The position numbers and the translations under genes are program-made. Positions 28,019 through 37,316 of a stretch of 64,000 nt of DNA are shown here, piece after piece. Source of the DNA: Bradyrhizobiaceae bacterium (lineage in GTDB: Bacteria; Pseudomonadota; Alphaproteobacteria; Rhizobiales; Xanthobacteraceae). The notes beneath the pieces are model-generated. The model saw only the letters and a program-made list of their open reading frames with translations, made no database searches and had not been told where the DNA came from. Positions within the stretch are counted from its first letter, which is position 1; every line of letters begins with the position of its first letter. Location: contig CP078014.1 in the NCBI GenBank assembly GCA_020544565.1, forward strand, positions 2,172,016-2,236,015, given 5' to 3'.

Positions 28019-31000
28019 TTACGCAGCCTGCTGCGCCGCTCCGCCGTAGCGGCGATACAGGATCGGCAGCAGGATCAGCGTCAGCAGCGTCGATGATAGC
28101 AAGCCGCCGATCACGACGATGGCGAGCGGCCGCTGGATCTCCGACCCCGGACCGGAGGCGAACAGCAGCGGGATCAGCCCCAGAGCCGTGATGCTGGCCG
28201 TCATCAGCACCGGCCGCAACCGGCGCCTGGCGCCATCGATCACGATACGGTCCTCGCTCAGGCCCTCCGCGCGAAGCTGGTTGAAATAGGACACCAGCAC
28301 CACGCCATTGAGCACCGCAATGCCGAGCAGCGCGATGAACCCGACCGACGCCGGAACCGACAGATATTCGCCGCTCAAGACCAGCGCGAACACCCCGCCG
28401 ATTAGCGCGAAGGGAATGTTGACCAGCACCAGCAATGCCTGGCGAATCGAGCCGAAGGTGGTGAACAGCAACACGAAGATCAGGCCGATCGCGACCGGCA
28501 CCACCACCGCCAGACGGGCGGCGGCGCGCTGCTGGTTCTCGAACTGCCCGCCCCACGTCAGCCGGTACCCCTCCGGCAGCGGCAGCTCGGCGGCAACCTT
28601 CTGCCGGGCTTCCTCCACGAAGCCGACCATGTCGCGGCCGTGAACATTGGCGCGCACCACGCTCATGCGGTTGCCATCCTCGCGATCGATCTTCACCGGA
28701 CCATCGACCCGCTGGATGCGGGCGACCTGCGACAATGCGACGTGCTGCCCCGAGGGCAACGTCAGCGGCAGGTTGGCGAGCAGCGTCGGTGCTTCGCGCG
28801 TGATCTCGCTGCCGCGCACCAGAATCGGCGTGCGACGCCCCTCCTCCAGAGCCACACCGATGGTCCGGCCCTGAATCTGGGTGCGCAGCGCATTTGCAAT
28901 GGAATCCACTGTCAGGCCGAGACGCCCGGCCTCCAGACGGTTCACCGAAACGGTGTAGTATTGCGCGCCCTCGTTCAGCGTGGTGTAGACGTCTTCCGCG
29001 CCATTCACAGAGGACAGGATCGCCGACAATTTCGTCGCGATCGCGTTGAGCTTCGCGATGTCGGGACCGAAAATCTTGACCGCGACGTCGCCACGCACGC
29101 CGCTGATCATCTCCTGCACGCGCATGTCGATCGGCTGGGTGAAGCCGAGCGCAAGACCTGGAAAATCGGCCAGCACCGCGCGAAGATTTTGCAGGAGTTC
29201 TTCTCTGTTTTTCGTCTGCCTCTGATCCGCCGGCTTGAGCACGAGAAAGGCATCGGTCTGATTCGGCCCCATGGGATCGAGGCCCAGTTCATCCGATCCG
29301 GTGCGGGCGACGATGCCGGCGACATCGGGCACCTTCAGCAGCGCTGCCTGCAATCGTGTGTTGATGGCGATCGATTCGTCGAGATTGACCGAGGGAAGCG
29401 TCTCCACGCTGACGATCACATCGCCCTCGTCCATGGTCGGCATGAAGGTCTTGCCGAGCTGGGTGTAGGCATATCCTGCAGCAATGAGAGCGAGAAAAGC
29501 CGCAACCATCACCTTGCGCTCATTGCGGAGCGCCCAATCGAGAGCCGGAGCGTAGACGCGCTGCACCGCGCGGATCAATAGCGGCTCCCGATGGGCGGTG
29601 GGCTTGAGCACGAACGACGACGCCACCGGAATAACCGTCAGCGCCAGCAGCAGCGAAGCCGCCAGCGCAAAAATGATGGAGAGCGCGACGGGGATGAAGA
29701 ACTTGCCTTCGAGACCCTGCAAGGTGAGCAGCGGCACGAAAACGATGATGATGATCAGCACCCCCGACGCCACCGGCTGCAGAACCTCACGAACCGAGCA
29801 CAGCACGATCTGAACCGTCGAGGTCTCCTCATCCGGCTGGCGCTTGCCGAGATTGCTGACGATGTTCTCGACCACCACCACCAGAGCGTCGATCAGCATG
29901 CCGATGGCGATGGCGAGGCCGCCGAGGCTCATCAGGTTGGCCGACATGCCGACCGCCCGCATGGCGATCAGTGCAATGACAATAGCGAGCGGCAGGCTGA
30001 GCGCGATCACCAGCGAGGCGCGCCAATCCCCCAGGAAAAGCAACAGAAGGATGATGACGAGTACCGTAGCTTCGGCGAGCGCACGCACCACGGTGCCGAC
30101 GGCGCGGTTGACCAGATGACTGCGGTCATAGAACACATGGATGGACACGCTTTTCGGCAGCGACGGCTGCAGCTCCGCGAGGCGGGCGCGAACGTCGCGG
30201 ACGAGCTGGCCGGCATTGGCACCGCGCAGGCCGAGCACGAGACCTTCGACCGTCTCGCCGCGTCCATTGGCAGTGACCGCGCCATAGCGGGTGAGCGCAC
30301 CGATCTTGACCCGCGCCACATCGCTAACCCGGATCGGGATGCCATCGCGGGTCTCGACGACGATGGAACGGATATCGTCGATATCGCGAATGCTGCCTTC
30401 GATCCGCACCAGGGCATTGTCCTCGCCCTGATTGACGTGTCCCGCGCCCTCATTGCGGCTGTTGGCCTCGATGGCGCGGCGAAGCATGTCGTGGGATATG
30501 CCGCGAGCGGCCAGCGCATCGTTGATCGGCACGATCTCGAAAGCGCGAACGAAGCCGCCGAGCGCGTTGACGTCCGCGACCCCGGGCACCGTGCGCAAGG
30601 CCGGGCGGATCACCCAATCGAGCAGGGTCCTGCGTTCAGCGAGCGACAGCTCGGAGCTGTCGATCGTGAACATGAACATCTCGCCCAGCGGGCTGGTGAT
30701 CGGCGCCAATCCGCCGCTGACGCCCTCGGGAAAATCGCGCGCGAGGCCGGAGAGCCGTTCCGAGACCTGGTTGCGCGCCCAATAGATATCGGTGCCGTCC
30801 TCGAAATCGATGGTGATATCGGCCAGCGCATATTTGGTGGTCGAACGCATGATTCTCTTGTTCGGCAGGCCAAGCAATTCAAGCTCGATCGGAACCGTGA
30901 TCCGCTGCTCGACCTCCTCCGGAGTGAATCCCGGCGCCTTCATGATGACCTTCACCTGAACCGGAGACACGTCCGGAAAGGCATCGATCGGAAGGTTGGG

Positions 31001-31093
31001 CAGAACAACAGCGCCAACGCCAACCAGCAGCAGCACGCTCAGCATGACCAGAAGCCGCTGCGACAGCGCGAATGCAACCAGGCGCTGAAGCAT
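28019..31093 (-). CDS. Heavy-metal-type (HME) RND efflux pump, CzcA/CusA family
   Basis: 1024 residues with RND architecture: helix 1, a large periplasmic loop, helices 2-6, a second loop, helices 8-12. It starts MLQRLVAFALSQRLLVML and has LPIDAFPDVSPVQV and GFTPEEVEQRITVPIE, both typical of CzcA/CusA. The helix 4 motif is AIAIGMLIDALVVVVEN with one aspartate, and lacks the DFG...DGA pattern of the zinc/cobalt/cadmium class; the metal is therefore uncertain and could be monovalent or of another kind. It couples proton influx to export. It overlaps the adaptor stop by one base (TAATG). Confidence 0.88.
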   Translation of the reverse strand: MLQRLVAFALSQRLLVMLSVLLLVGVGAVVLPNLPIDAFPDVSPVQVKVIMKAPGFTPEEVEQRITVPIELELLGLPNKRIMRSTTKYALADITIDFEDGTDIYWARNQVSERLSGLARDFPEGVSGGLAPITSPLGEMFMFTIDSSELSLAERRTLLDWVIRPALRTVPGVADVNALGGFVRAFEIVPINDALAARGISHDMLRRAIEANSRNEGAGHVNQGEDNALVRIEGSIRDIDDIRSIVVETRDGIPIRVSDVARVKIGALTRYGAVTANGRGETVEGLVLGLRGANAGQLVRDVRARLAELQPSLPKSVSIHVFYDRSHLVNRAVGTVVRALAEATVLVIILLLLFLGDWRASLVIALSLPLAIVIALIAMRAVGMSANLMSLGGLAIAIGMLIDALVVVVENIVSNLGKRQPDEETSTVQIVLCSVREVLQPVASGVLIIIIVFVPLLTLQGLEGKFFIPVALSIIFALAASLLLALTVIPVASSFVLKPTAHREPLLIRAVQRVYAPALDWALRNERKVMVAAFLALIAAGYAYTQLGKTFMPTMDEGDVIVSVETLPSVNLDESIAINTRLQAALLKVPDVAGIVARTGSDELGLDPMGPNQTDAFLVLKPADQRQTKNREELLQNLRAVLADFPGLALGFTQPIDMRVQEMISGVRGDVAVKIFGPDIAKLNAIATKLSAILSSVNGAEDVYTTLNEGAQYYTVSVNRLEAGRLGLTVDSIANALRTQIQGRTIGVALEEGRRTPILVRGSEITREAPTLLANLPLTLPSGQHVALSQVARIQRVDGPVKIDREDGNRMSVVRANVHGRDMVGFVEEARQKVAAELPLPEGYRLTWGGQFENQQRAAARLAVVVPVAIGLIFVLLFTTFGSIRQALLVLVNIPFALIGGVFALVLSGEYLSVPASVGFIALLGIAVLNGVVLVSYFNQLRAEGLSEDRIVIDGARRRLRPVLMTASITALGLIPLLFASGPGSEIQRPLAIVVIGGLLSSTLLTLILLPILYRRYGGAAQQAA

Positions 31094-32232
31094 TACTCGC
31101 TGGCCCCGAGGCGCGCGAGAATGCCGCGCAACGCCGAAATGCCGCCAATGGCGACCTCGTCCTTGTCACTGATCGGACCGGACACGACGACGTGATCCTG
31201 ATCCTCGGCGAGCAACGTCACCGGCACTACGCGAAATCCGCCGTCGATAGCGACGAAGACCGAGGTCTGCTCGCCGCGCCGGACCAGCCCGCTATAAGGA
31301 ATCTCCCAGGCGTTTTCTCCTGCAGAGAGAAAATTGATGCGCGCAGCCGCGGTCTGGCCGGGGTGAAGTTCGCCGCTGTTGGGAATTTCGGCGCGCACCA
31401 GAATGGTCTGGGTGGCGGGATCGATCGTCTCCGAAATCAGAATGATCCGGCCCGGCGCGGCGTAGCCGTCGATCTCAATCTTCGCGCCGACACGGATGGC
31501 GCGAATGTCCGATGCCGGGATCGCGATTTCGGCCCACAACGGCGACAGCCGCGCCAGCTTCACCAGTGGAGCGGCCTGTTCCAGCCGCTGACCGGGCGCC
31601 ACCGGAATATCAACCACCGAAGCCGCCTGCGGTGCATTCACCGTCAAGGTCGCGCTGATCACCGCTTCGTTGGTCAGCCTTGAGATAGCCTCATCCGACA
31701 ACCCGCTCAGGCGCAGCATCTGCTTGCGCTCGGCGACCATGATGCCGGCCTGCCGGGCCTCGGTCTGGCTGGTTTCCAGCACCCGCTGCGGCACAGCCTT
31801 GCCCTCGAACAGATCGGAATTGCGCTTGAGCTGCTGGTTCGCCAGCGTCTCCTGCACGACCGCGTGCAGATAATCCCGCTGCAGCGAGACGAAGCTCGGG
31901 CTCTCCATCGTCACGAGCGGTTGGCCGGCGGTGACCCGATCGCCACGCGCAACCGCAAGATTGGTGACCATGCCTGCAACGGGAGCACTGACCACCCACA
32001 ATTGCGGCGTCGGGATCACGATCTGAGCCGGATAAGGCAGCGTGCGATCGGTTCGACTCGATATCGGGCGCGCCACGCTCACCCCGAGATTCCGCGCCTG
32101 CTCCGGTGTCAGCTTCACCGCCTCGTCTGCCCTCGCAACACAGGGCAAAACCAAGAGCATGACGACAAGCAAAACCCACCCCGCACATCGCGGAGAAGGC
32201 AAACGACGATTCACATCGCAGAAAACGGGCAT
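31093..32232 (-). CDS. RND efflux periplasmic adaptor (CusB/CzcB type)
   Basis: 379 residues. A signal peptide (hydrophobic WVLLVVMLLVLPCVARA, cleavage near residue 36) is followed by lipoyl halves (VVSAPVAGMVTNLAVARGDRVTAGQPLVTMESP and VVDIPVAPGQRLEQAAPLVKLA), a helical hairpin with QRVLETSQTEARQAGIMVAERKQMLRLSGL, and a beta-barrel ending in a membrane-proximal domain. No His-rich or Met-rich metal-binding extension is seen, unlike some CzcB or CusB. It is the first gene of a two-gene operon with the pump. No CzcC/CusC outer-membrane gene occurs on either side. Confidence 0.87.
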   Translation of the reverse strand: MPVFCDVNRRLPSPRCAGWVLLVVMLLVLPCVARADEAVKLTPEQARNLGVSVARPISSRTDRTLPYPAQIVIPTPQLWVVSAPVAGMVTNLAVARGDRVTAGQPLVTMESPSFVSLQRDYLHAVVQETLANQQLKRNSDLFEGKAVPQRVLETSQTEARQAGIMVAERKQMLRLSGLSDEAISRLTNEAVISATLTVNAPQAASVVDIPVAPGQRLEQAAPLVKLARLSPLWAEIAIPASDIRAIRVGAKIEIDGYAAPGRIILISETIDPATQTILVRAEIPNSGELHPGQTAAARINFLSAGENAWEIPYSGLVRRGEQTSVFVAIDGGFRVVPVTLLAEDQDHVVVSGPISDKDEVAIGGISALRGILARLGASE

Positions 32233-32429
32233 CGGCCCTCAAGGAGCATCAAACGTCGGCCGGACATATATCGCGTTTCGGTCGATTTGTAGATGCGGCC
32301 CTGCGTCAATTGGTCTGAAGACCCGCGCGGAACCATAACAATTGCGTTAGCCGCGAACGACTCGCAATAAACCTCGTGAATGTTATGAAGGAAAGATGGT
32401 CGCGGATGATCTGCTCCGCGACCTCCGCC

Positions 32430-33893
32430 TCAAATCCCGCCCATGCAGAGGTACTTGATTTCGAGGTAGTCCTCGATGCCGTATTTGGAGCCCTCGCGGC
32501 CGTTGCCGCTCTCCTTGACGCCGCCGAACGGCGCCACCTCGGTGGAGATGATGCCCTCGTTGATGCCGACCATGCCGTATTCCAGCGCCTCGGCGACGCG
32601 CCACACCCGGCCGATGTCGCGGCCGTAAAAATAAGCCGCCAGCCCGAACTCGGTGTCATTGGCGAGCTTGATGACTTCGTCCTCCGTCGTGAAGCGGAAC
32701 ACCGGCGCCACCGGGCCGAACGTCTCCTCGCGGAAGATCAGCATGTCCGGCGTGGTGTCGGTCAGGATCGTCGGCTCGAAGAAGGTGCGGCCGAGCGCGT
32801 GGCGATGGCCGCCGGCCGCGACCTTGGCGCCCTTCGCAGTCGCATCAGCGATGTGCTCCTCCACCTTCTCCACCGCCGCCATGTTGATCAGCGGTCCGAT
32901 GGCGACGCCGTCGCCGAAACCGTCGCCGACCTTCAGGCCGCGCACCGCCTCCGCCAGCTTGGCGACGAAGGCGTCGTAGACCTTGTCCTGCGCGAAGATG
33001 CGGTTGACGCAGACGCAGGTCTGGCCGGCGTTGCGATACTTCGAAGCCATCGCCCCCTTCACCGCCGCATCGAGATCGGCGTCGTCGAACACGATGAACG
33101 GCGCGTTGCCGCCAAGCTCCATCGAGGTGCGCTTCACCGTCGCCGCGCACTGCGCCATCAGCGTCTTGCCGATCTCGGTCGAGCCGGTGAACGTCACCTT
33201 GCGCACGATCGGGTTCGACGTCATCTCACCGCCGATCGCGGAGGCCGAACCGGTCACCACCGAGAACACGCCCTTGGGGACGCCGGCGCGCTCCGCCAGC
33301 ACCGCCAGCGCCAGCGCCGACAGCGGCGTCTGGCTCGCGGGCTTGACCACCATGGTGCAGCCGGCGGCGAGCGCCGGGCCCGCCTTGCGGGTGATCATCG
33401 CCGAGGGGAAATTCCACGGCGTGATCGCCGCGCACACGCCGATCGGCTGCTTCAGCACCACGATGCGGCGGTCGGCTGAGAACGGCGGAATGGTGTCGCC
33501 ATAGACCCGCTTGCCTTCCTCCGCGAACCACTCGATGAAGCTCGCGGCATAGGCGATCTCGCCGCGGCTCTCGGCCAGCGGCTTGCCCTGCTCCGCGGTC
33601 ATGAGGGCAGCCAGATCCTCCTGGTTGGCCATCATCAGTTCGAACCATTTGCGCAAAATGGCCGAGCGCTCCTTCGCGGTCCTGGCCCGCCATGCCGGCA
33701 GCGCGGCGTTGGCCAGATCGATGGCGCGCCGCGTCTCCGCCGCGCCCATGTTCGGCACGCGGCCGACAACCGCACCCGTCGCCGGATTGTCGACCGTGAT
33801 CGTGCCGCCACCCTCCGCCGCAACCCAGTCGCCGCCGATGTAACAGGCATCACGCAGCAGCGAGGGGTCGGTGAGGGAAAGCTTCGACGTCAT
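32430..33893 (-). CDS. NAD(P)-dependent aldehyde dehydrogenase, succinate-semialdehyde dehydrogenase-like
   Basis: 487 residues. The motifs are complete: cofactor site TPWNFPSAMITRKAGPALAAGC, FTGSTEIGK, the general-base glutamate in MELGGNAPFIVFDDAD and the nucleophile cysteine in RNAGQTCVCVNR. Close to GabD by pattern (EEGKRVYGDTIP and KYGIEDYLEIKYLCMGGI at the C-terminus). It converts a semialdehyde to an acid, probably succinate or glutarate semialdehyde. The start at 33893 gives MTSKLSL; the ATG at 33965 adds an Arg-rich segment. Lying next to a catabolic cluster, it may oxidise a formyl or semialdehyde product of the enamidase-like enzyme, which is inferred. Confidence 0.88.
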   Translation of the reverse strand: MTSKLSLTDPSLLRDACYIGGDWVAAEGGGTITVDNPATGAVVGRVPNMGAAETRRAIDLANAALPAWRARTAKERSAILRKWFELMMANQEDLAALMTAEQGKPLAESRGEIAYAASFIEWFAEEGKRVYGDTIPPFSADRRIVVLKQPIGVCAAITPWNFPSAMITRKAGPALAAGCTMVVKPASQTPLSALALAVLAERAGVPKGVFSVVTGSASAIGGEMTSNPIVRKVTFTGSTEIGKTLMAQCAATVKRTSMELGGNAPFIVFDDADLDAAVKGAMASKYRNAGQTCVCVNRIFAQDKVYDAFVAKLAEAVRGLKVGDGFGDGVAIGPLINMAAVEKVEEHIADATAKGAKVAAGGHRHALGRTFFEPTILTDTTPDMLIFREETFGPVAPVFRFTTEDEVIKLANDTEFGLAAYFYGRDIGRVWRVAEALEYGMVGINEGIISTEVAPFGGVKESGNGREGSKYGIEDYLEIKYLCMGGI

Positions 33894-34001
33894 GGCGATT
33901 ACTCCAAAGAATCTGGCCGATATTCGGCGCTGAGATAAACCCACCCGTCGGCAATGCGCAACCATATCGCGCCTGATTTCCTTGCCGAATCGCAGCGACG
34001 T

Positions 34002-34706
34002 TCACGGAGTCCCGAGCGAAAAACGCTTTTTGACCTGTTCAATGATGGCCTGACAGCTGGTGACGACCGGAACACCGAGTTGTCTTTCCAACTCGGGGAT
34101 CGCCTCGAGCGCCCGGAAATTCGTACACGACACAAACAGCCCATCGAACGCAACGCCGCGGAGACGATCGACTGCAAAAGCGACGATCTCGGCGGGCGTC
34201 GGCACCGCCAATTCGGCATTGACCGAAATGCCCATGCCATACGCCGCCACCACCTTGCGTGTCGGATTTTCCGCGGCCCGGGCGACAGCCTGGGTCAGGT
34301 CGTCGATATAAGGCGTGATGACCGCGAGCCTTTTGAACTGACGAGCGTTCAGCGTATCGTTGACCGCCGAAATCGCACCCAGCGTCGGGCAGTGAGCAAG
34401 AGCGCCGAGGTCGGCGCACACCTTGCCGTCGTAGTCGAGGCCGAAGAGAGAGCCCGCCGATGTACAACCGAACACGAGCAGGTCCGGTTTCGCCGTGCCG
34501 ACGTCGAGAGCGGCCTTGGGGGCATGCTCCTCGATCATCCTGATCTCGGCCTCGCGCGTGGTATCGACCAGATACATGCGCGCTGTGTGGATGGTATAGA
34601 ATTCCTTCGAAAGGCCCGCATGCAGGTCGTTCTCCATCACGGAGTTCGACGACGGCACAAGCAACCCGATCCGGCGCTTGCGCCCTGCATCCGTGACTTT
34701 CGTCAT
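34002..34706 (-). CDS. Maleate cis-trans isomerase / Asp-Glu racemase superfamily protein
   Basis: 234 residues. Two conserved cysteines typical of this superfamily are visible: C81 (VFGCTSAGS) and C194 (VSCTNFRAL). The N-terminal PSSNSVMENDLH motif resembles the PSSNT...E substrate loop of maleate isomerase. Enzymes of this type isomerise maleate to fumarate, racemise Asp/Glu or decarboxylate arylmalonates. Three ATGs stand in a row at 34712, 34709 and 34706; I chose 34706 because GGAAGG then lies 8 bases upstream. Its place between an importer and an aldehyde dehydrogenase suggests a late step in catabolism of an N-heterocycle or related dicarboxylic acid. Exact reaction not determined. Confidence 0.8.
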   Translation of the reverse strand: MTKVTDAGRKRRIGLLVPSSNSVMENDLHAGLSKEFYTIHTARMYLVDTTREAEIRMIEEHAPKAALDVGTAKPDLLVFGCTSAGSLFGLDYDGKVCADLGALAHCPTLGAISAVNDTLNARQFKRLAVITPYIDDLTQAVARAAENPTRKVVAAYGMGISVNAELAVPTPAEIVAFAVDRLRGVAFDGLFVSCTNFRALEAIPELERQLGVPVVTSCQAIIEQVKKRFSLGTP

Positions 34707-34775
34707 CATCATCACCTTCCGATTGATAAGGAACACGGCGCGCCAGACCCCGCCCCGCTTCGGACAAGCGTCTCG

Positions 34776-35480
34776 CTAGTGTCCGAGATAGGCACGCCGG
34801 ATATGAGGATTCGCGAGCATCTCCTTGCCGGGGCCTTCGAGCGTCATCGCGCCGGCTTCGAGCAGATAGGCATGGTCCGACATCGACAATGCCGCGTTGG
34901 CGTTCTGCTCCACCATCAGGATCGTCGTGCCAGACTTGTTCAGGGACCGGATCAACGTAAAAATCTGCTCGACGATGTTCGGCGCGAGTCCGAGAGACGG
35001 CTCATCGAACATCAACAGACGCGGACGCGACATCAGCGCGCGCGCAATCGCCAGCATCTGCTGCTCGCCGCCCGAAAGCGTACCGGCCACCTGCCGTCGC
35101 CGCTCGGCGAGACGGGGAAACTGCTCAAACATCTTCTGAAGATCAGATCTGACCTCCGCCGAATCGGATCGGCGATAGCTGCCCATCTCGAGATTTTCCG
35201 CAACGCTCATATGCGGGAAAACCCGGCGACCCTCCGGACAATGGGCAATGCCGAGCGACAATATCCGGGCCGGCGATGCACGGCTGATATCGACGCCTTC
35301 GAACATGATGGTGCCGCTGGCGGGCCGCACCAGGCCGGATATCGAGCGCAGCGTGGTCGATTTGCCTGCTCCGTTGGCCCCAACCAGCGCAACGAACTGC
35401 CCCTCGGCGACCCGAAGGGAAATACCCTTCAGCGCTTCGATCTCGCCATAGCGCGTGACAACATTGTGCAATTCAAGCAA
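34776..35480 (-). CDS. livF: HAAT-family ABC importer ATP-binding protein LivF type (importer B), TTG start
   Basis: 234 residues. Walker A GANGAGKSTTLRSISGL, the LivF marker IAHCPEGRRVFPHMSVAENL, signature LSGGEQQMLAIARAL, Walker B RLLMFDEPSLGLAP and LMVEQNANAAL at the switch. The usual LivF start is MLELxxxxxxYG. Here TTG 35478-35480 gives exactly MLELHNVVTRYG and overlaps the livG stop by 8 bases, so I prefer it over an ATG at 35510 that overlaps by 38 bases. Part of a five-gene importer. Confidence 0.88.
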   Translation of the reverse strand: MLELHNVVTRYGEIEALKGISLRVAEGQFVALVGANGAGKSTTLRSISGLVRPASGTIMFEGVDISRASPARILSLGIAHCPEGRRVFPHMSVAENLEMGSYRRSDSAEVRSDLQKMFEQFPRLAERRRQVAGTLSGGEQQMLAIARALMSRPRLLMFDEPSLGLAPNIVEQIFTLIRSLNKSGTTILMVEQNANAALSMSDHAYLLEAGAMTLEGPGKEMLANPHIRRAYLGH

Positions 35481-36273
35481 GCGTCGCCCCCTGGCCCAGA
35501 TATGCAGCAATCACTTCAGGGTTGCTCTGGATTTCAGCCGGAGATCCTTCCGCGATGATCCGCCCGTAGTTCAACACCACGATCCTGTCGGAGATTTCCA
35601 TCACCATCGGCACATCGTGCTCGACCAGCAGGATGGCGATGTCCTTCGCACGCAGCGCGCGGAGCAATCGGAGAAAGTTCGCGGTTTCCGTGGGGTTCAT
35701 TCCCGACACGGGCTCATCAAGCAACAGCATGGACGGCCGGCCGGCGAGCGCCAGCGCGACGCCGAGCAGCCGCTGCTCTCCGTAAGGCAGCGTCCCCGCG
35801 ATCTGATGAGCGCGATCGGCGATGCCGACGAATTCGAGAATCTCCCACGCCTCGGCAATGAGCCGCGCTTCCGAAGCCCGCTCGCTTGGCAACGCAAGAA
35901 GCGCGGTCAGCAATCCGGTGCGGCTCTGCCGATGAAGTCCGATCTTGAGATTGTCGAGCACCGTGTTTGTCGCGAAAACACTGGTGCGCTGGAAGGTCCG
36001 CACCAGCCCGAGAGCCGCAACCTGGTGTGGCTTCAACCCGACCAGAGGCGTGCCGCGATAGCTCACCGCTCCCTGGGTCGGGCGCTGAAAGCCGGTAATG
36101 ACATTGAAGGCCGTCGTCTTGCCCGCCCCGTTCGGGCCGATCAGACTGACGATCTCGCTGCCGGACGTCTTGAACGTCATGTCGGAAATCGCCACAAGTC
36201 CACCGAAGTGAACCGCAACTCCGTCAACCGACAAACCTTCATCTGGCGAACGAGCGACTGCGAGTGCGTTCAT
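35473..36273 (-). CDS. livG: HAAT-family ABC importer ATP-binding protein LivG type (importer B)
   Basis: 266 residues. Walker A is GPNGAGKTTAFNVITGF, followed by LVRTFQRTSVFATNTVLDNL (LivG Q-loop). The signature is GTLPYGEQRLLGVALAL, Walker B SMLLLDEPVSGMNP and the switch LVEHDVPMVM. The ATG lies in the livM stop (ATGA). With livF it drives importer B, whose binding protein is encoded upstream at 38300-39460. Confidence 0.9.
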   Translation of the reverse strand: MNALAVARSPDEGLSVDGVAVHFGGLVAISDMTFKTSGSEIVSLIGPNGAGKTTAFNVITGFQRPTQGAVSYRGTPLVGLKPHQVAALGLVRTFQRTSVFATNTVLDNLKIGLHRQSRTGLLTALLALPSERASEARLIAEAWEILEFVGIADRAHQIAGTLPYGEQRLLGVALALAGRPSMLLLDEPVSGMNPTETANFLRLLRALRAKDIAILLVEHDVPMVMEISDRIVVLNYGRIIAEGSPAEIQSNPEVIAAYLGQGATLA

Positions 36274-37316
36274 GGGGCCTGCTCTCCCTGAACAAGATGG
36301 GTCTGCGCCGGCATCCCGTCTTTCGGCTTGTCAGCGCCGCGCGTCGCTCCCCATCGTCGCACGGCCGGAACGATGCCTTCCGGCAAAACGAGCAGAATTG
36401 CGATCATGAATGCGCCATAGATGATCCACTGCACCTCGGGTCCGGCGACGGCGCGGAGACCCACCGGCAGAATGCCGAAGATCAATCCGCCGACAACCGG
36501 GCCGAACAGCGTTCCCTTGCCGCCCGTGATCACCATGATCACCATGGTCACGGTGTTCATGAACATGAAGATCTCGGGATCCACGATCCGGATGTAATGG
36601 GCATAGAGACTGCCCGCCGCGCCCGCCATCGCAGCAGAAACGACCGCGCCGAACACGAGATATTTCGTGACGTCGATTCCGCACGCCAGCGCCAGCGACT
36701 CGTTTTCCTTCAGCGCGACCATGGCCCGGCCATAGCGCGAGTTCACGATCCGGCCGATCAGAACGAACGCGACCACCGCCACGCCGAGCACGAGATAGTA
36801 GTTCGGCACCTTGCCGAGAAAGCTGAAGTAGCCGATCGATTGGATGCCCACCGACATGGGCGGGATATTGGTCAGCGCCAGCGGGCCCTGCGTCAGGTCG
36901 TCCCAGTTCAACGCCACCAGCCGCACCACTTCGGCGAAGCTGATGGTGACGATGACGAAATAGGCACCTCTCACCTTGAACGACAGCTTGCCGATCAGAT
37001 AGCCGCAAAAGCCCGTCACCAGGATCGAAAGCGCAAATCCCGCGAGCGGCGGCCATGGATCATGCACAAACGTATAGTCGAAAATATCGACATCGAACCC
37101 GAGCGACACCAATGCGCTGGTGTAGGCGCCGATACCGAAGAACGCTACGTGACCGAGGCTGAGCTGCCCGTTATAGCCGAGCAGCAGGTTCAGGCTCATG
37201 GCAGCGATCGTAAAGATGCCGGTGGTCACGAGCATGTGCAAATAATAAGGATCGCGCATCCACAGCGGCAGCGTCGCCAGAATGACGAGAAATGCGATCG
37301 ACGAGATTCGTGTCAT
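36270..37316 (-). CDS. livM: HAAT-family ABC importer permease LivM type (importer B)
   Basis: 348 residues. LivM signature LNLLLGYNGQLSLGHVAFFGIGAY at about 42-65, coupling loop NSRYGRAMVALKENESLALACGID (about 188-211), and VITGGKGTLFGPVVGGLIFG near the end. The C-terminal tail (RWGATRGADKPKDGMPAQ) is polar and basic. Translation is coupled to livH upstream and livG downstream by ATGA overlaps. Confidence 0.9.
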   Translation of the reverse strand: MTRISSIAFLVILATLPLWMRDPYYLHMLVTTGIFTIAAMSLNLLLGYNGQLSLGHVAFFGIGAYTSALVSLGFDVDIFDYTFVHDPWPPLAGFALSILVTGFCGYLIGKLSFKVRGAYFVIVTISFAEVVRLVALNWDDLTQGPLALTNIPPMSVGIQSIGYFSFLGKVPNYYLVLGVAVVAFVLIGRIVNSRYGRAMVALKENESLALACGIDVTKYLVFGAVVSAAMAGAAGSLYAHYIRIVDPEIFMFMNTVTMVIMVITGGKGTLFGPVVGGLIFGILPVGLRAVAGPEVQWIIYGAFMIAILLVLPEGIVPAVRRWGATRGADKPKDGMPAQTHLVQGEQAP

